From assembly GCA_023101725.1 (NCBI GenBank), contig JALJCO010007863.1, forward strand, positions 35,426 through 99,425: a DNA stretch of 64,000 bases. Direction: 5' to 3'. Both the position numbers and the translations under genes were made by a program. Of this stretch, positions 42,711 to 57,829 are shown in pieces. The stretch comes from Atherinomorus stipes. Lineage: Eukaryota; Chordata; Actinopteri; Atheriniformes; Atherinidae. The notes under the pieces were generated by a model that was not told the origin of the DNA, made no database searches, and saw nothing but the letters and a program-made list of their open reading frames with translations. Within the stretch, counting starts at the first letter, position 1. Every line of letters begins with the position of its first letter.

Positions 42711-45357
42711 AATCCTATAGGTCAATGTAAGTTTTTTTTTTAAGCAAATAACCCAGATGAGTGTGGAAAAAAAAAAAAAAAAGTTTCTTTAATTATACAC
42801 TTTGATTGGGTTAAGTTTCACTGTTATAAAAAGGAAAAAGTAAGCCTATAGGGTGCATTTTGGGCATATTCAATTAGTGTTTATTAGTGTTATATTAAAA
42901 AAAAACTGTAATGCAAAAAACATTACTTTCCATGGATACTTTCAGTGTGTTAAATTTAATTGTGATAGGAGTAAAGGAAAAAGTTAAGTCTATCGAGTTG
43001 TATAGTTGTCTGGCCATACTGGCACTAATCTTGAATTGATGGAAATGAAACCTCAGGGTTCCCACTCTTTTCTTGAAGTTATTTTCCAGGACATGCTACA
43101 GTACGAGTCAAGTTATCACAACATAGACTAAGAAATTCCACCCCAAGCTTTTGAAGAAGTGTTCTACAATTGTAGCTAATATTTTTTACAACAATGAGGT
43201 AGCAACGAAGCAGAGACAAAGCCGAGATTATAAGAGACAAAGTCGAGATGAAGCAGAGACAAAGCACAGATTAAGCAGAGGTGAAGCCGAGATTAAGCAG
43301 AGAAAAAGCCAAGATTAAGCAGAGACGAAACTGAGATTAAGCAGAGACGAAAAAAAGACGTAAAAAAGAAAAAAAAAAATCCAACAAGTGCACAGCTTAT
43401 TGTCCTATCATTTCTTATGTCACTGACCTTTTCATAGCAAAATTTTTTCTTATCCTAATATTTGTCAAAATGTCGCGGCCTTTCAGGTTTTAAAAGTTCA
43501 GGCCATGGGCAGCGTCAACAGGTGGCTGTAACATGCACTTCTGACTCCTTGGTTTTAAATAAGTATATTCCGTTTATTTCCTCCAAAATCACAAACACAA
43601 AATTACTCCAAATGTCAGATAAATTCCAAACTTAATGAAAATAAACAATTTTACTTAATGTAGGTCAGAAGTGGTAAAAAAAAAAAACTATATAATTCCA
43701 CCTGCCTTCAACCTGACATTTACCACCAGACAAAGAAAGCAAAAAAAAAAAAAAACCTCCTTCGCCGGTTGTGACATCATATAGTGACTAGGAGGGCGTG
43801 CCCAGACCTCCACTACCATAACCCGTGTATAAAACTCATTCATTAAATAATTCGGACACAACATCAAAATCTCATTTTTTGTAATCTTACAGTTTGTGAC
43901 CTAAAATGTATTGCTCTGCTGGAAATATTTGGAGAGATTTTTATCCGTGAGATGAATTTCCCTTTTGCTTGGTGGTCAACTTGTCTTATCACAGATATCC
44001 CAGCATGCCTGGTGCTCTGATGATAACGCTGTACTACAAAACAATGACAATCTGAAAACAAGTAAAAGTCCACATCATTAAAACTATGAAAGTAATTGTG
44101 AGAGGGGTGTAATGTGAAAACCCAGCTCTCCCATCAGTCAGTAGTGACGCCTAATTTCAGTTTCTTATCTGATAGAGTAACTCCCTCCATCATACTGTCA
44201 CCAGTCCATTGTGGGATGTACTAATTACTGGGCTCATGATGCTGTAGTCGATAGTTTGCTCACAGCTCAGCAGTCAGAGGTTTTTATCTGTTCAGAAAGA
44301 GACAATATAGTGCTCATAGGCAGGAAGTGGGAAAGTGAGGGGGCAGAAAGATAAGAGGGAGAAAGAGAAGATAATTACGTAAAAAGAGACATAAGAGATT
44401 AGGAAGCGAGTGAGAGTTCACCCTGACTGGGACCCTTTACCTGCACCACAGGGATTGCTTTAATAATTGATTGTCAGATGTGAAGATTTTACTGTTATTT
44501 TTCCTGTTCTGAAGGTCAGACATAATGCAATACTTACAAGTTACGCAAATACAAGAAAACTTTACAAATACCAGCCAATAAAAGGGGAGCTGTTCCGGGA
44601 CTGAATGATGGACAAATGCCATGCAAAAATCAAATATGCCAATAAAAACCAGTAAAACAACAAACTGTGTAAATGTATTTGTAAAGAATTAAGCCTCAAA
44701 CATATTTTATATCCGTTTTTCCTTTTCCTCTTTTTAAAAAACAAACAAACATATAATTAAAGTAGTCTACAAAAAAAAAGGTTAAAAATGGCATCCTTTG
44801 ATTGTCTCCCTTATTTTTTATGAAGGAAAGCACTGCAAGCCTTTCTAAGAGTGAGGGTTTAATTCCTTTTAAAATCTCAGTTTCTGTGTGCGTGTCCTGT
44901 GTCTTCTCCCAGCTGTCTTGTTAGTGCCTGCTCACTCTGATATAATGAAATGTCATGTTGTGGCAGATCAATACACACACCTACCATACGAGAAACGTCA
45001 ATACAAATGCCGGTCTCAGCAGATGACTTCAGCTGAGAAGTGTGTCCTGGTTTTTACTTCCAACAGTCCTTCATAAAATCACTCAACAGCATGAAAGTCA
45101 AACTTAGAAAAAAAAAGAAGAAAAATCACTGCTTTAAAGAATCTAAGTGTCAGGAATTACTACAGACGAAAAGAACAAACACAACCCTGTCACTTTGTTT
45201 AGGTTTTCCTTGGTCTACAAAACACATCACTCAGCAAACTGTGAAGATTAGTAAGATATCCTAAAGTCGGACATCTCTGAGTTTCTAGAGCTTTTTTTTT
45301 TGAAAAGCCAATAGTAAATAATACATAATTCAGAACAGTACTAATTTACAGATAGTG
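42711..45357. other. intronic stretch with a minisatellite, otherwise unassigned
   Basis: Apart from the 22-bp minisatellite at 43198-43350 and several A runs, no exon or transposon was delimited. 44100-44470 is TE-poor with a GA-rich segment at 44290-44405. Confidence 0.35.
43198..43350. repeat. 22-bp minisatellite
   Basis: About seven degenerate copies of AAGCAGAGACAAAGCCGAGA plus TT, with later units diverging to AAAAAGCC, GACGAAACTG and similar. Confidence 0.8.
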
Positions 45358-46178
45358 GTCCACACCATAGACCATAAGAAACGTGTGTCCGGGTTAGATC
45401 ACCAGACACACAGGCTACTCATCGTGGGGAAACTGCTCTCTCCTGTATTCTGCTGCTTTGAAACTGCGTCCATCCCAAGGGGCAAACTCCGCCTCAGAAC
45501 AGTGAAGCTCGCTTGCTTGTTGCAAATAGTGTAATCCTCCCTTCATCCGCTAGGGGCTGGCTCCAAGAGCGAGCAAATCCCCATAGACTCCCATGTTAAA
45601 AACGCCAACTTCACAGCAGAAATAAACAGGTTTACAGCCTGGTTCAAAAAATCATTTTAGGTTTATTAGGTCACGTTTACCTTCATGTCAACTGTGAGGG
45701 GGGTGAATTTTTTTATAACTCATTCGTTTAGATGTTATTTATTCTTCAAATTACACATAATTAAGGGCGTGTCCTTATGACAGACCGGAAGCTCCGCCTG
45801 CCGACCGGAGGCTCCTAGTTAGCTCCTTCTTTGCTCTTAATAAGGTCTCAGTTTGTTACAGAGTCGCACAACGGCGGTGTTTAGTCAGCGAATTGCAAGT
45901 CTAAGCATGTCTTACCTTAACCATGCCGCTTAGGGGGCTTATCTTTGTTAGCTCCTCTTAGTTTCGTGTTAGCTCAGTTAGCGTTTAGCCCACAGTACGT
46001 CAGCTGTCAATCATTTGCCCCGCGGCCGCGCTGTGCCCATTTTAGGATTTTCCTGGAGTGACGACGTACGTGACACGGCAAGATGGCGACGGTAAGACAC
46101 GCCCAACTGGCTTCACATTTCTCTATTCAGAAGAGACCGGAAGCTACGTCCAGTAATTATATACAGTCTATGGTCCAT
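45358..46178. repeat. probable MITE with CCATAGAC ends
   Basis: The left end has CACACCATAGACCATAAG and the right end, reverse-complemented, GGACCATAGACTGTATATAA. The interior includes paired-looking genomic text (CCATAGACTCCCATGTTAAA, GACCGGAAGCTACGTCCAG) familiar from fish MITEs. No target duplication was resolved. 46179-46859 holds nothing else recognised. Confidence 0.4.
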
Positions 46179-46944
46179 CCAGAGCAGAGCGGATGGAAGT
46201 AAGTCGATAAAAAACAAAGTCAATCCAGTCAATTTTAAAAATAAAACACTTTGCACAAACATCAGCGTTACGTCCTAACCTGTGGCACCAAGCCGTCAGC
46301 GGAGAGAATCTCACTTTACACTACGTGACACCTGGATGACGAGACGTTCATAGGCTGTAGTTAATTCACCAGTAGATGCACAACCAAGGATTCTGTCCGT
46401 GATTCCGTGATCGTGGATTTAATAGGGCCCCAAGTTTCACATCATGCTGCATTTACTAACCTTGTAAGTGGGAAGTAGGAACTTGTGGTGTAGTCAAGAC
46501 CACACCACCAAGACCAAGACATTACTGAGACCAGGGACTCACACAAAGACATTGTACAGGACTGGGTAATGTCTTGGTCTCAGCGCTGGTAAGATTTATT
46601 TATTTAGATGGGGCAGTTTATACTAACAGAATATTTCTGTAAATATACAGGATTTTAGCAAGATGCTTCTTCCCATCTGTGTGCATTTATACTATTCCAG
46701 CTCAGCTTTGGTAAGATTGTTTCAAAAGGACTTTATTTTTTATCTTATTAGCACATCTTTTCAGTCAGGTTTTCCCAAAATGAGAAATATTCATGTTCAG
46801 GGGAACAATTATTAATGGTTTTATTATGAGATCCAAGTGGCAAAGAAACCTGTACAAGTTTAAAGGTAGAGTCCGGAGTTTCTCCTCAGAAAATAAACGT
46901 CAGACTTGTGCAAGTGAAATCCGTCTCATCCGTCCCGCGCCTTT

Positions 46945-48317
<1,373 letters not shown>

Positions 48318-49144
48318 TATGTGCGTGTAAATATGTATATATGTGTATGTGTGTGTTTTGTTTCATTTGTCAGATATTTTGTTATAATTTATAGAGCAGT
48401 ACACAGCAGTACACACTCCACACTGACACAGAAGATGCTGCTGCTTTCCTTTTCAACATGTTCAAAATAAATTAAAGACTAAAGGTTAATATGCCATAGC
48501 ACAATACTTTATGAATAATTTGTAATAAACATTATTACAGCCAACAGGAGTTTTACATTACCTGCGACGTTTCAGGCAGAAGATGTGCTGAGGCTCCCCA
48601 TCGAGTGCCACCACCGTTGCTTAGCAACGTACGAAAGGCTTTATATTCCGACAAACTGACTGCTGTGTGGCCAAATGTTGGAGATATCTGATGTGGATAA
48701 CATTCCATATGTGTAACTTGCGCTAATATCATATTTTTTCATGAAATACAACCAAACTTTAGAGCACTAAGAAGCCACTGTGATGCATTGTTGGAGAAAC
48801 ACATATGTGATGTCATCGTGCAAATGCGTCCGACGTTTATGGAACCGATAAGAGGAATCGTTAGGAAGGCAGATGAACGATTCCATGGAATCGAACAACA
48901 GAGAACCGGTTCCTGTAAAGAACAATTCCCATCCCTAGCTGTAAGAGCTTCAAGATGAAGTGCACGTTGGAAAACCAGGGTTAATACTAGTTTGGCTTTT
49001 ACCCGCTTCCGAGCTTTGAAGGAGAGGCTTGAAGCTGAATAAGGCTGAAGAGTGATGCGGCCATTAGACCGTGGGAGGAGCGCTCAGTTTGAATACTGTT
49101 GTTTACAAACAGAAACGAGGAGGAACTCCAGGCTCTACCTTTAA

Positions 49145-52100
49145 CAAATGGGACATGGATAAATTGAATTTCATTGATTTTGACTCATTTTGTTGTTTCA
49201 GTCATGTAATGTATGTACATAGGTACAACTTTTATTTCAAGCTGCATTTTAAATTTCTCTGAAGTGCCTAGAATACTGCAATCCCGACTTTCCCTTCGGT
49301 GGCCGCCATGCTGTTTACAAGCTCTGCCATGCACGCTCTAGGGGAGATGGCAGTGTTTCAGCAGCAACTTCCTCATTCAGCAATTGGCTGAGAAAAACCA
49401 TCATGTCAAAGTTGGAAGCCAAAACTAAAAACACCTGGACTTGTGCGCAATCAATGAGTAATTCTTTGAGTTACCTCTTTTACTACATAATGTACTGTGC
49501 AAGGAACATTTCTCTGCACAAGTGAAGAGATTAAAATAAAATTGGGTATATTTCCTTTAAAAGTGATAGCTACAACTTTTTGATCAAAACAATAATTTAA
49601 AAAAAAAAAAACATATCCACAGAACGTCTAGGAGTGCAGAAGTTACTAAAGTTTAATAGTTTAGACAGCTCATTCAGCAGAAGCTGAACATCAGACTGTG
49701 TTCTTTACAAGAACAAAGCCTTCCTCTGTTTTGGTAATAAATTTTTAGGTACCACTTAGTGCTCTCAACAAGACTTTGAGAGCTTAATGTTCTAAGCCAA
49801 CATGCGTCATCCAGCATTCAAGCGTATACTCAATGGGTGTACAGAGGAAGAAGACAGAGGAATGACAACAGAAGTTTGATCTTTGTAGCTTTACAGCACC
49901 ATGCTTGCATATGAGCTACAGTATGAGGAAAAAAACGAATTTTCTTATATATAATACCTGTAAATATACCTTCTTGATGCCAGTTGTCCTGTTAGAAAGT
50001 TGCCTGCAGTCAAACCACATGATTTGACTTTTTAATTCCTCACTGTGATCCCAGCTCCCTCAGTATATTTATTAAAACTCCTTACCTTTGTGGTAAATAT
50101 TAACACATAATGCAAACATGTCCATTCAAGTCAAAGAAAGGCATTAGTGTAAAAAATACTGTGATCCCTAACAATCTTTACATCCGAGTTGGAGTGCAAT
50201 GCTGGAGAGCGCTACCCAGCCTATTTATCAGAACACCCTGTAAAAAAAAAAGCCTCAGGATCATTACAATGTTGTTCTTTACTCTAATTTGTCACTGATG
50301 TGAATCAGAGATTAAAAGCTGATGTTGGCTGATGGTGTTGCCATAACAACACATTTGCTTCTGTCCTGCCTTTCTCACCGCTGTACAGCTTTGAATTCTT
50401 TTATTTAAGAGTAAACGTAATATTTCATGGAAATGTTTGAAAAATCAGCAATAAATTAGCTTTATTTTATGAGGAACAGATTTCATGATAATACTATATA
50501 CAGTATATTTCAAGCAGCACTCATAAAAACTGCGTCATTTTCTGTAACTTTGGAGCGTCTGCTTCAGTGCTCTGTACAGGAATGGTAATAATTAATTGTT
50601 ATTGTTGCGGTTAAGTCAGTTAGTCCTTTTTAACATTTCATCACAATGAAGTTTGTGCATGGCACTACAAACCTCAACCTCCAAGGACACACGAGTCTAT
50701 TTCTGTTTTCTGGTGTAGAGGTTACATACAGTAGTGCCATCTGGCATAGGGAGCTTTCCTGGCTGGGTGCATCTATGGAGGTGAAGAGACTGGACAACTC
50801 CATCTCACCTGTAACAAATAACACTGTTGTATGTGTTGCTCATAGGCAGGAGAAAGACGTCACCAGGGATTTGACTTCTGGTTGCAAAGCAACAGCCAGA
50901 ATGTGAGAAAGATCAGAGATGGTGTTAACTCTGTGCTCACATCAATGCCTCCATCTATTGCAGTTTTCTAGACATCAGTGTCCAACACCACAGGGACAAT
51001 TGTGACACAGAGTTGAAAAAAACGACAAAAAAAATGCCTTTTGTTCTCGTTTACCAATCAAGTAGTGAACAACCACCTTGTCACCTGATAACTGTTTGGG
51101 AATTGTCTAATATGCTACACCCAGATTTATCTAGTTTGAATACAGGCAGTTTTAAGCTGATACCAGTGATTCAGTAATTCCGTCTACTTCTTCTAGATGC
51201 TTTATTGAGGTTGACAAACGTCACTTCTGTTAGGTCCGCTGGATAGTCTGATCGTCCATTTGTAACTGAATAAAGATCCCCGGATTTGGACCAGAGTTCA
51301 TTTATTTGGTGTGCATCAGGATGTGATTGGTGTTCAGACTGCGCCAAACAAAGTCAACTATCTGTGGAAGCGGACCACGATCTGTTGAAAGTGAACCAAA
51401 CAGCCACAGTTGTGAAAGCACTCACATTCTTCAGCAGCAGCACTCGTAAAAAGCCCATTCATACCCTACGGTAAATACTGATACAGACGCTTTCATCCGT
51501 ATACGGAGGTCGTTTCGTCTGTCAGTATGTCCGTTGCAAAAGAGCTTACGAATCCGGAGTGCTCTGGATAAAACGGAACAATACTACTGGAAATCATAAC
51601 GGCAGTATAGAGTCAGAGTTTACAGAGTTTACCCTTTGTGAAAATCAAAGAAGAAGAAGAGTAGGAAGAGTGCATTTAAAAATGTCAAAAGTTTAAATTG
51701 CTTTGACCACTTTTAAGTGGTCGGACATGCCACCGCTACGTATACTTATTTTTTTTTACGTGTTTTCCGAATTAGACCCAACAAAACTACCTCCTCTACC
51801 GACGCCAAGTTCGCGATTGTCGATGGTGGTAAATTTCGACACTACACTGCCTCCTAGGTGTATGGAGCAACATTCTTAACAACGCTGAAACCAGACGGAG
51901 GTATGTAAACTAGTAGTGAAGACAACGTTTGATGCGGACGGGCGGATTTTGTCGGTATCCGCACTTATGACGCAACCTTTTATGTGGATAGTAAATATCT
52001 TAAATTTCTTGACCTGGCTTGGAGGAAGTTGAAAAAATCTCTGACTAAAACAGCTCAAAATGTTGTATCACAAACACAGTCAGTTTTCCAGAGACATGAC

Positions 52101-53519
52101 TCTCGGTTCAGCTTTGTGTCTTTTTCAACATTGAATGCTCTTCAGTCTAACTTACTACAGAGTTGTGTGACAGATGGCTGCTTTGTACTGAGCAGTTTCC
52201 AGATGTAGTTAAGTGTAACAGAAACCAGGCTGCTACTGAAAAAGACCATTCGATTCAGTAAGCTGTGCCTGGATAAATGAAGGTTAAACAAGGTAATAGC
52301 AGCAGTAGCGAGAGCAAACGGATCCCTGTGGGGAGTGTCCAGTGGTGGAACTCTGTTAAGTTGCCCAGATATGAAATATGCTGTGGATTATGAATGAGAG
52401 GATGTGGGGAGGTATTCCCATCTGGGGCTCTGTGTGGGAAAAGATACTTCATGAGTTCTGTCTGTTTGAAGCCTTTCACCTGTTCTTTAGTATCTTTATC
52501 AGGACATTTAGAATGATGGATGCATGAAAAGAAACTCACAAGGGGATATGGGGTGTGCCTTGACGTGTGCATTCATATGTGAAGGCACAAAGGCTCAGAA
52601 TTAACCTGTTCAAACCAATTAGGTAACACCTTCAGAGTGAAATTAAAATAGAATACTACTGAATAAAAACTCTGTTTGACTTCAAAGATCATGGTTCTGT
52701 CTGATCTCTGCTATCTGAGACAGGGACAACTCATGCTGCATTGACTCTTTTGGGGTGCAGGTAGTTTCCTGCATAATTCCTCATATTTCAAGACAGAAAA
52801 CATTTTAAGTGAGGGTCACCTCTAATTCTCCGACTGTTGTCATACGATTGTTCGAGCAAACAAAGTCAAAACCTTGTGCCAAGATAAATAAATACAAAAA
52901 ATAGCAATGCTAAACATATTACTCTGTGTTTCTGTCAAACACACTTAACTTTGGCAGCATTGATGGTTTATTTCACAATCGATTACTTCCTGCATAAAAA
53001 TGTTTTTTTTTCTCTGCAGGCAGTGCCACGGATGTGTCTGGAATTTTTACACAAAATGTCAGGCATGCTTTCTGATAAAAACGATGGCAAGGAAAACTCA
53101 GAAAAAGAGATTTTCCACATCTCCACAGAGATCTCCACATTTGAAGAAAGTATTGTTATATCCAGCTGGGGACAGAAGAAAAGCTCTACTGACTTGTTCC
53201 TCTTATTCTACTTCTGTTTCTACAGAGATCATACCTTGATGTGATGCAATGAATAATGAACTCAGACTAAGGCACATTCGTCACTATGACAACGGCAGCT
53301 AAGGCTGCCACCAGGTGCCTCCTCCAACACTATTAATACCATGTCCGCCAAATGACCAGGATGAGGTCAGTGTGGTATACAGCCCACCCCTCTTGTGAAT
53401 TATCCCACTTATATGTTTAAATGCAGGATTGTGTAGAAAGTTTGGGCATCTTCAATGTTTTATATTTTGGTGGTTTCCAAATGGCTTCAAATTCATACAG
53501 GATGATCCAATAATCATGG
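49145..53519. other. intronic stretch, nothing firmly recognised
   Basis: No coding exon or delimited transposon was found in this 4.4 kb. Open frames here (for example 50646-50906 and 52951-53244) have no motifs or splice context. 52220-52600 is repeat-poor. Short A runs occur at about 49595. Confidence 0.35.
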
Positions 53520-54600
53520 CAGAACGGCAACATAAACATTCATTTATTCAACACAGAGAGACAGACAACCATTCACACTCACATTCACTCCTCGTGACAA
53601 TTTGGAGTGATCAATTAAAGGCAGGTACACACTACAGGAAAATCAGCCTGATTTATGTCCCGATCTTCCCCTTATGATCAAAGCCAGCAAAGGTCCGATT
53701 GTTGGATGTTTGCAAAAAACATCGCATCTGATCTTCTCATGGTCTGATGCGAGTTACGAGTGATTTTGTTCGATCCGCTCGGAAGGCCTCAGAAGGAGAG
53801 ATCGTAGATAATGAACATGTTTAATATTTGCGACTAGAAATCCTGTGTGTGTTGTGTTCCGAGAGGACCCGAACTCTCACAGTGTTCACAGCTGTGCAAA
53901 ATCAAAAACGCTGCTCTCATTGGGAAATCACATGGAGGCTCCCCGGAACAACAGCCAATCAAAACACAAGAGCTAACAGCTGACTAACAGCTGACTGGCG
54001 GAAAAGGAAGTAAACAAAAACAAAGAGCACATAGCCATTAGCTTACAGCCCTGCTCTCCAAGCTATCTAATGTTTGTGGCCATTTTTATTCCCCTCCAAC
54101 TCGCAGTCATACAGCCACGTTCTTATTACTCTGACTTTTTCCACAATGTTTTTTTTCTATGTATGCGTGTTTTTTTTCCCCACAATGTAAGAGGCTGAAA
54201 AGTCCGCTACGTTTGTTTATGCTAAAGTCTCGTCACTGAAGTCTCGTCACGAAGTCTCGCCGCGAAGTCTCGTCACGAAGTCTCGTTTGATATTGCGAGA
54301 TTTGGGATGTTGACAGTGAAGGAGCCGATTCTCTGCTGACTGATCAGTTAGTGTGGGGTGTTCTCTGTTCTGTACACCCCACACTATGTGATCAGAAGAG
54401 GCAAATCTTGTGTGATTTGTCTTTTGTAATCATCAAGTGTGTGGTCTCTACATCTATGAAGGTCTCAGGAATCCTGTAGTGTGTACCAAGCTTAACCTAA
54501 CATGGATGACTTTGGACGGTGGGAGGAAGCCGGAGTACTCAGACAGAACCCACGCATTCAAGGGGAGAACATGCTCCACACAGGAAGGTCATGGTTGGAA
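53520..54600 (+). repeat. common fish interspersed repeat, split by a TTAA element
   Basis: The left half (53520-53618) has CATTCATTTATTCAACACAG, GACAGACAACCATTCACACT and GGAGTGATCAATTAA. The right half (54492-54600) has GGACGGTGGGAGGAAGCCGG and CAGAACCCACGC. It is the same family as 41370-41470. The uninterrupted family reads straight through ATCAATTAACCTAACATG, which marks the insertion point. Confidence 0.65.
53619..54491. mobile_element. TTAA-flanked element inserted in the interspersed repeat
   Basis: It starts AGGCAGGTACACACTACAGG, and its right end reverse-complemented is GCTTGGTACACACTACAGGA. TTAA flanks lie at 53615-53618 and 54492-54495. The interior includes a short repeated segment built on GAAGTCTCGTCACGAAGTCT (54230-54290). 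It has no transposase. Confidence 0.7.
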
Positions 54601-54639
54601 GTGTTTAAAATGTTTGAGAGATACAACCCCACAGTTGCC

Positions 54640-54760
54640 TGCATAGATCAGTATCAGTTCATATCGGATATTGGAAATTAAGAGTTGGACAATATTGGTA
54701 TATCAGTATATCGGTAAAAAAAGAAGAAAAAAAGTGCCAATATCAAACATCCCTTAAAAA
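54640..54760. repeat. GATATCGG-type repeat, right-end fragment
   Basis: GCATAGATCAGTATCAGTTC, ATATCGGATATTGG and a terminal AACATCCC match the right ends at 28990-29054 and 41246-41312. The left part is missing. Confidence 0.5.
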
Positions 54761-55585
54761 AGGAAAAAATGATCAAAAAGAACAAATTTTTTATCTAAGA
54801 ATAAAAACGAACAATAAAGACAAAATAAAAACAATAACAATAATAATAAAAACTATGATTTGTGTAATGTCCATGGCCATATATGAAACCAATCAAATAT
54901 TAACATTAATATTTTATTATCTTCATGCTCTGTGTTCACATTCTGTACATCCACATTGTGAGCCAAAGTGCAGTGTTATCTTACTGGGTGTAATACAAAG
55001 CCAGGTACATGAACCATTACTCCAAAAACAGAGCCCCTCTGTACATAAGTGCCAGGTTACAAAAGCAACTAGGGTATATTTTTGGCCTTGTTGTTCCCTT
55101 TGTCCTCCAACTCCAGAGAGGAGCGTGATCGAACCTGGCTGCAGGTGAATAAAGTGAATAAGATGTGACACTGACTGCAGCAGTGGCATATAAAAGACTG
55201 CTTTCCTGCATCCTCACGGACATGACTCCATCACAGTTTGATGGGTGGGACATGTTCTGAGTTGACGGACCATGAAACTCCAGCAAGAGGAGCACAGAGA
55301 CTTTAACATTTTATATCATAAATGCTTGACGCTCAGATGAGGTCGGCCACGATAGATGGATTCTGCAAGGCTAAGTTTTGGGTGGCTCTTTTTTGGTCTC
55401 CACCTTGGTGTGTTAACCATGTGGTTTCCACAAGATTCAACAGCAATTTTCTTCCTGTGGTTTATATTTCCCCCCAAGTGCTAATTTACCAAATTTATTA
55501 AAGTGTCCACAAAAACAATGCAGTCTTTATAAAGCAAGCTAGTAGCAGACTGAACTCACCACAGAATGAAAAATAATGAAAGTAT
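54761..55585. other. intronic stretch with one dispersed repeat piece
   Basis: 55175-55285 shares GACTCCATCACAGTTTGATG and flanking text with 19895-20010. The rest is unassigned, with an A-rich segment at 54762-54850. Confidence 0.4.
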
Positions 55586-57666
55586 CAGGGCTTAAAGTTT
55601 TCCGGCACCGTGCCGGATTTCCGGCGTGTGGCGGCAAGGGGAAAAAAAATAAAAGAAAAAAAGTCCACAGTAAGATCTTGATATAGTCAAGTGTGTGGTA
55701 AAAAAGTTGCGTACAATCCCACACTATAAATGGTCATATTAATCTACAAGTAAGATCAACGTATTTTGGCGCTCATTGGAGCGCATTTTTACTCAATCGC
55801 AAGTGGAGCAGCGTGGTTAGATGATGATCCAGATCCAGCTGCAGCTGTGATCCAGCAGCGGCAGCAGTGAACGGCTGCTTGCAAACGTCAGCTATGAACA
55901 TCATATCGTGGAGCCTGAGTTTATACCGCCGTCCTGACCGATAAAGGACTTGAAAATAACCGGCGCTGGGCGAAGATGGAAGAACTAGTTAGAGACAGTT
56001 TGTGCAAGAAACTGAAGGAGCCACATAGTCGCTTTTCCAGAGACTCACAGGCTGGACTTGGACAGTTTCAGACTCGTGAGCAGCGGGTTTCTTTCTTTCT
56101 TTTCTTTTTCTTTTTCTTTTGGGAAAAAAAAACTAATTAACTTCGTCACAATCTCTGTCTGATCCCGCGCCTGCTGTCCGTGATGCCAGCTGTCATCTCC
56201 CGAGACGTCACACAGACACGCGCCCCCGCGCACACATAAACAACAGCAGCACGTGAGCACGTCTGGTGCTGCCGCATCGCTGTAATTCTGGACATTAAAA
56301 ACTGAATAAAAGCGACAAACATGAGAGCAGCAGCTGCATCGTCACTCTGCGGTATCAAGTTCGAGACGCTGCATCCTCCACATCCACCTTAAACACACCT
56401 GAAAAGGTGAGTTACTGTAACATGAAAGCTTGATATTAGCAGCCATGTTAGCAGCTAGCTTAGCGTCGTAGCGGCATAAACGTGAGCTTGTTGGTATCTT
56501 TAGTTCGTACTAAAGTTATGTAACTCCATCACAAGATTCCTGAATGTGTTCAGTAGAAGAATGAGACGTTTAATGGACAGTTTCCATAAACTGGGACTGC
56601 CGTGATGACGTTAAACTGGGATCAGATCCACTGGAAACATCGCAGTTTACTGGGTCCGCTTATTAGAAAGAACAGCTGTTGCTCGTTTAGGAATGCAAGG
56701 AATAGTTATTAAAACTGCTGGTAGAGGGTCTAAATTAATTAAAATATTGAAATTTTTTTCAGTTTAAAAAAGAATATAATAATATTTGCTGTACTCAGCT
56801 CGCACAGTTATTTAAAGCCTAAAAAGACGATTTTCCTCATGCACTAGTGGAGGATAACCAGCTGTAGACATCTGTCCTGCAGTTTTTACATGTTTACCTG
56901 CTGTAATATGACTGAGTCAAACTATCAGCGGGTCATTAAGAGGCTTCTGCAGAACTTGATAAGAAACTGTCATGTTGATCAGATGTTGCAGCAGGGAAAC
57001 ATCTAAAACCTGCAGGTGGTGATCCTACACTAAGGTGCAGCTTAGCCTCCTTTCCACATTCAGAAAAAAATGCTAGTTTAGAGCATCTCTCTGTAGGTCC
57101 AGGTGGATTTTTATACACATTAAAAACTCTTGGATAAGTTAAGAGCATATTTACAGTCTGAATAAATTCCCATATTCATCTACAAGTTTTCCAAATATGG
57201 TAAAGCAAAGAAATTGTCCAAGAGACAAAATATTGGTCAGTTAAACTAAAGATCAGTGCTGTTACAAAATACTGGGAGATAACGGGTGAGTGTGGATTTT
57301 AAATTCCTTGGATATTATAATTCAGTCTTCTAAGCAGAGCAGACACCAGGTATGACATGATAGATTACTGATTCCAGCTGAAAGAGACTTGCAACGTGGA
57401 CTTCAGCCATAACACCGGAGACATGACTTGGACTTGCAAAAAAAAAAAAAAAAAAAAGAAGAAGAACACATACCGCTTGCAGAAAATGATATACGCATCT
57501 AGCAGCAAGAAAGTGCTATTACGTCATGATTTAGACCCTAGTCACAAAAAAATCGCCTCTGTTTTTGGCCAAATTCTCCGATGTAAATGCGAATAAATTC
57601 GCTTTAAACAAGCCCACTCGTCCCAAAAAAGTTCAGGCTCAGGATTTTAATTTGCTTTAAGCCCTG
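55586..57666. mobile_element. hAT-type element ending close to a tyw1 exon
   Basis: The left end CAGGGCTTAAAGTTTTCCGG and the right end (reverse-complemented) CAGGGCTTAAAGCAAATT are typical hAT termini. An AAGTAT string occurs at both flanks, but an exact 8-bp duplication is not aligned. Inside, an ATG at 55976 (MEELVRDSLCKKLKEP) and a GTGAGT-type donor near 56407 hint at remnants of a transposase gene. No catalytic domain was found. Confidence 0.6.
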
Positions 57667-57718
57667 AAGTATGTTCAGATGAGAAATACATAAAGCAGCA
57701 GATGTTGCTCAGTCCTAC

Positions 57719-57829
57719 CTTGACCTCAATGAAGTCGGGCTGTCCCAAAGCAATGAGCTCGGAGTAGGCCTGCATCTCCTCCACGTTCCAGGCCTTCACA
57801 AGCGTCAGTCTGTACACCGTCCTCTGTCT
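57719..57829 (-). CDS. tyw1: tyw1 coding exon (upstream of the 28 kb intron)
   Basis: This exon of 37 codons encodes RQRTVYRLTLVKAWN through PDFIEVK, part of the radical-SAM (TIM-barrel) half of TYW1. The vertebrate protein has nearly the same string (QRTVYRLTLVK). The acceptor is TCTGTCCATCCAG and the donor AAG/GTAGGA on the minus strand; both ends are phase 0 and the reading frame is uninterrupted. The next residues of the protein (GVTYCGES) are encoded at 29505-29672. The previous exon, expected to encode a segment like PLFKDFW-QFLDSL, was not found between here and 64000. Identification is by recognition of the conserved sequence, without a search. Confidence 0.94.

Noticed and set aside
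43198..43350. CRISPR-like array
   Set aside because: The 22-bp units are directly adjacent with no spacers and drift in sequence, which is a minisatellite in a eukaryotic intron.
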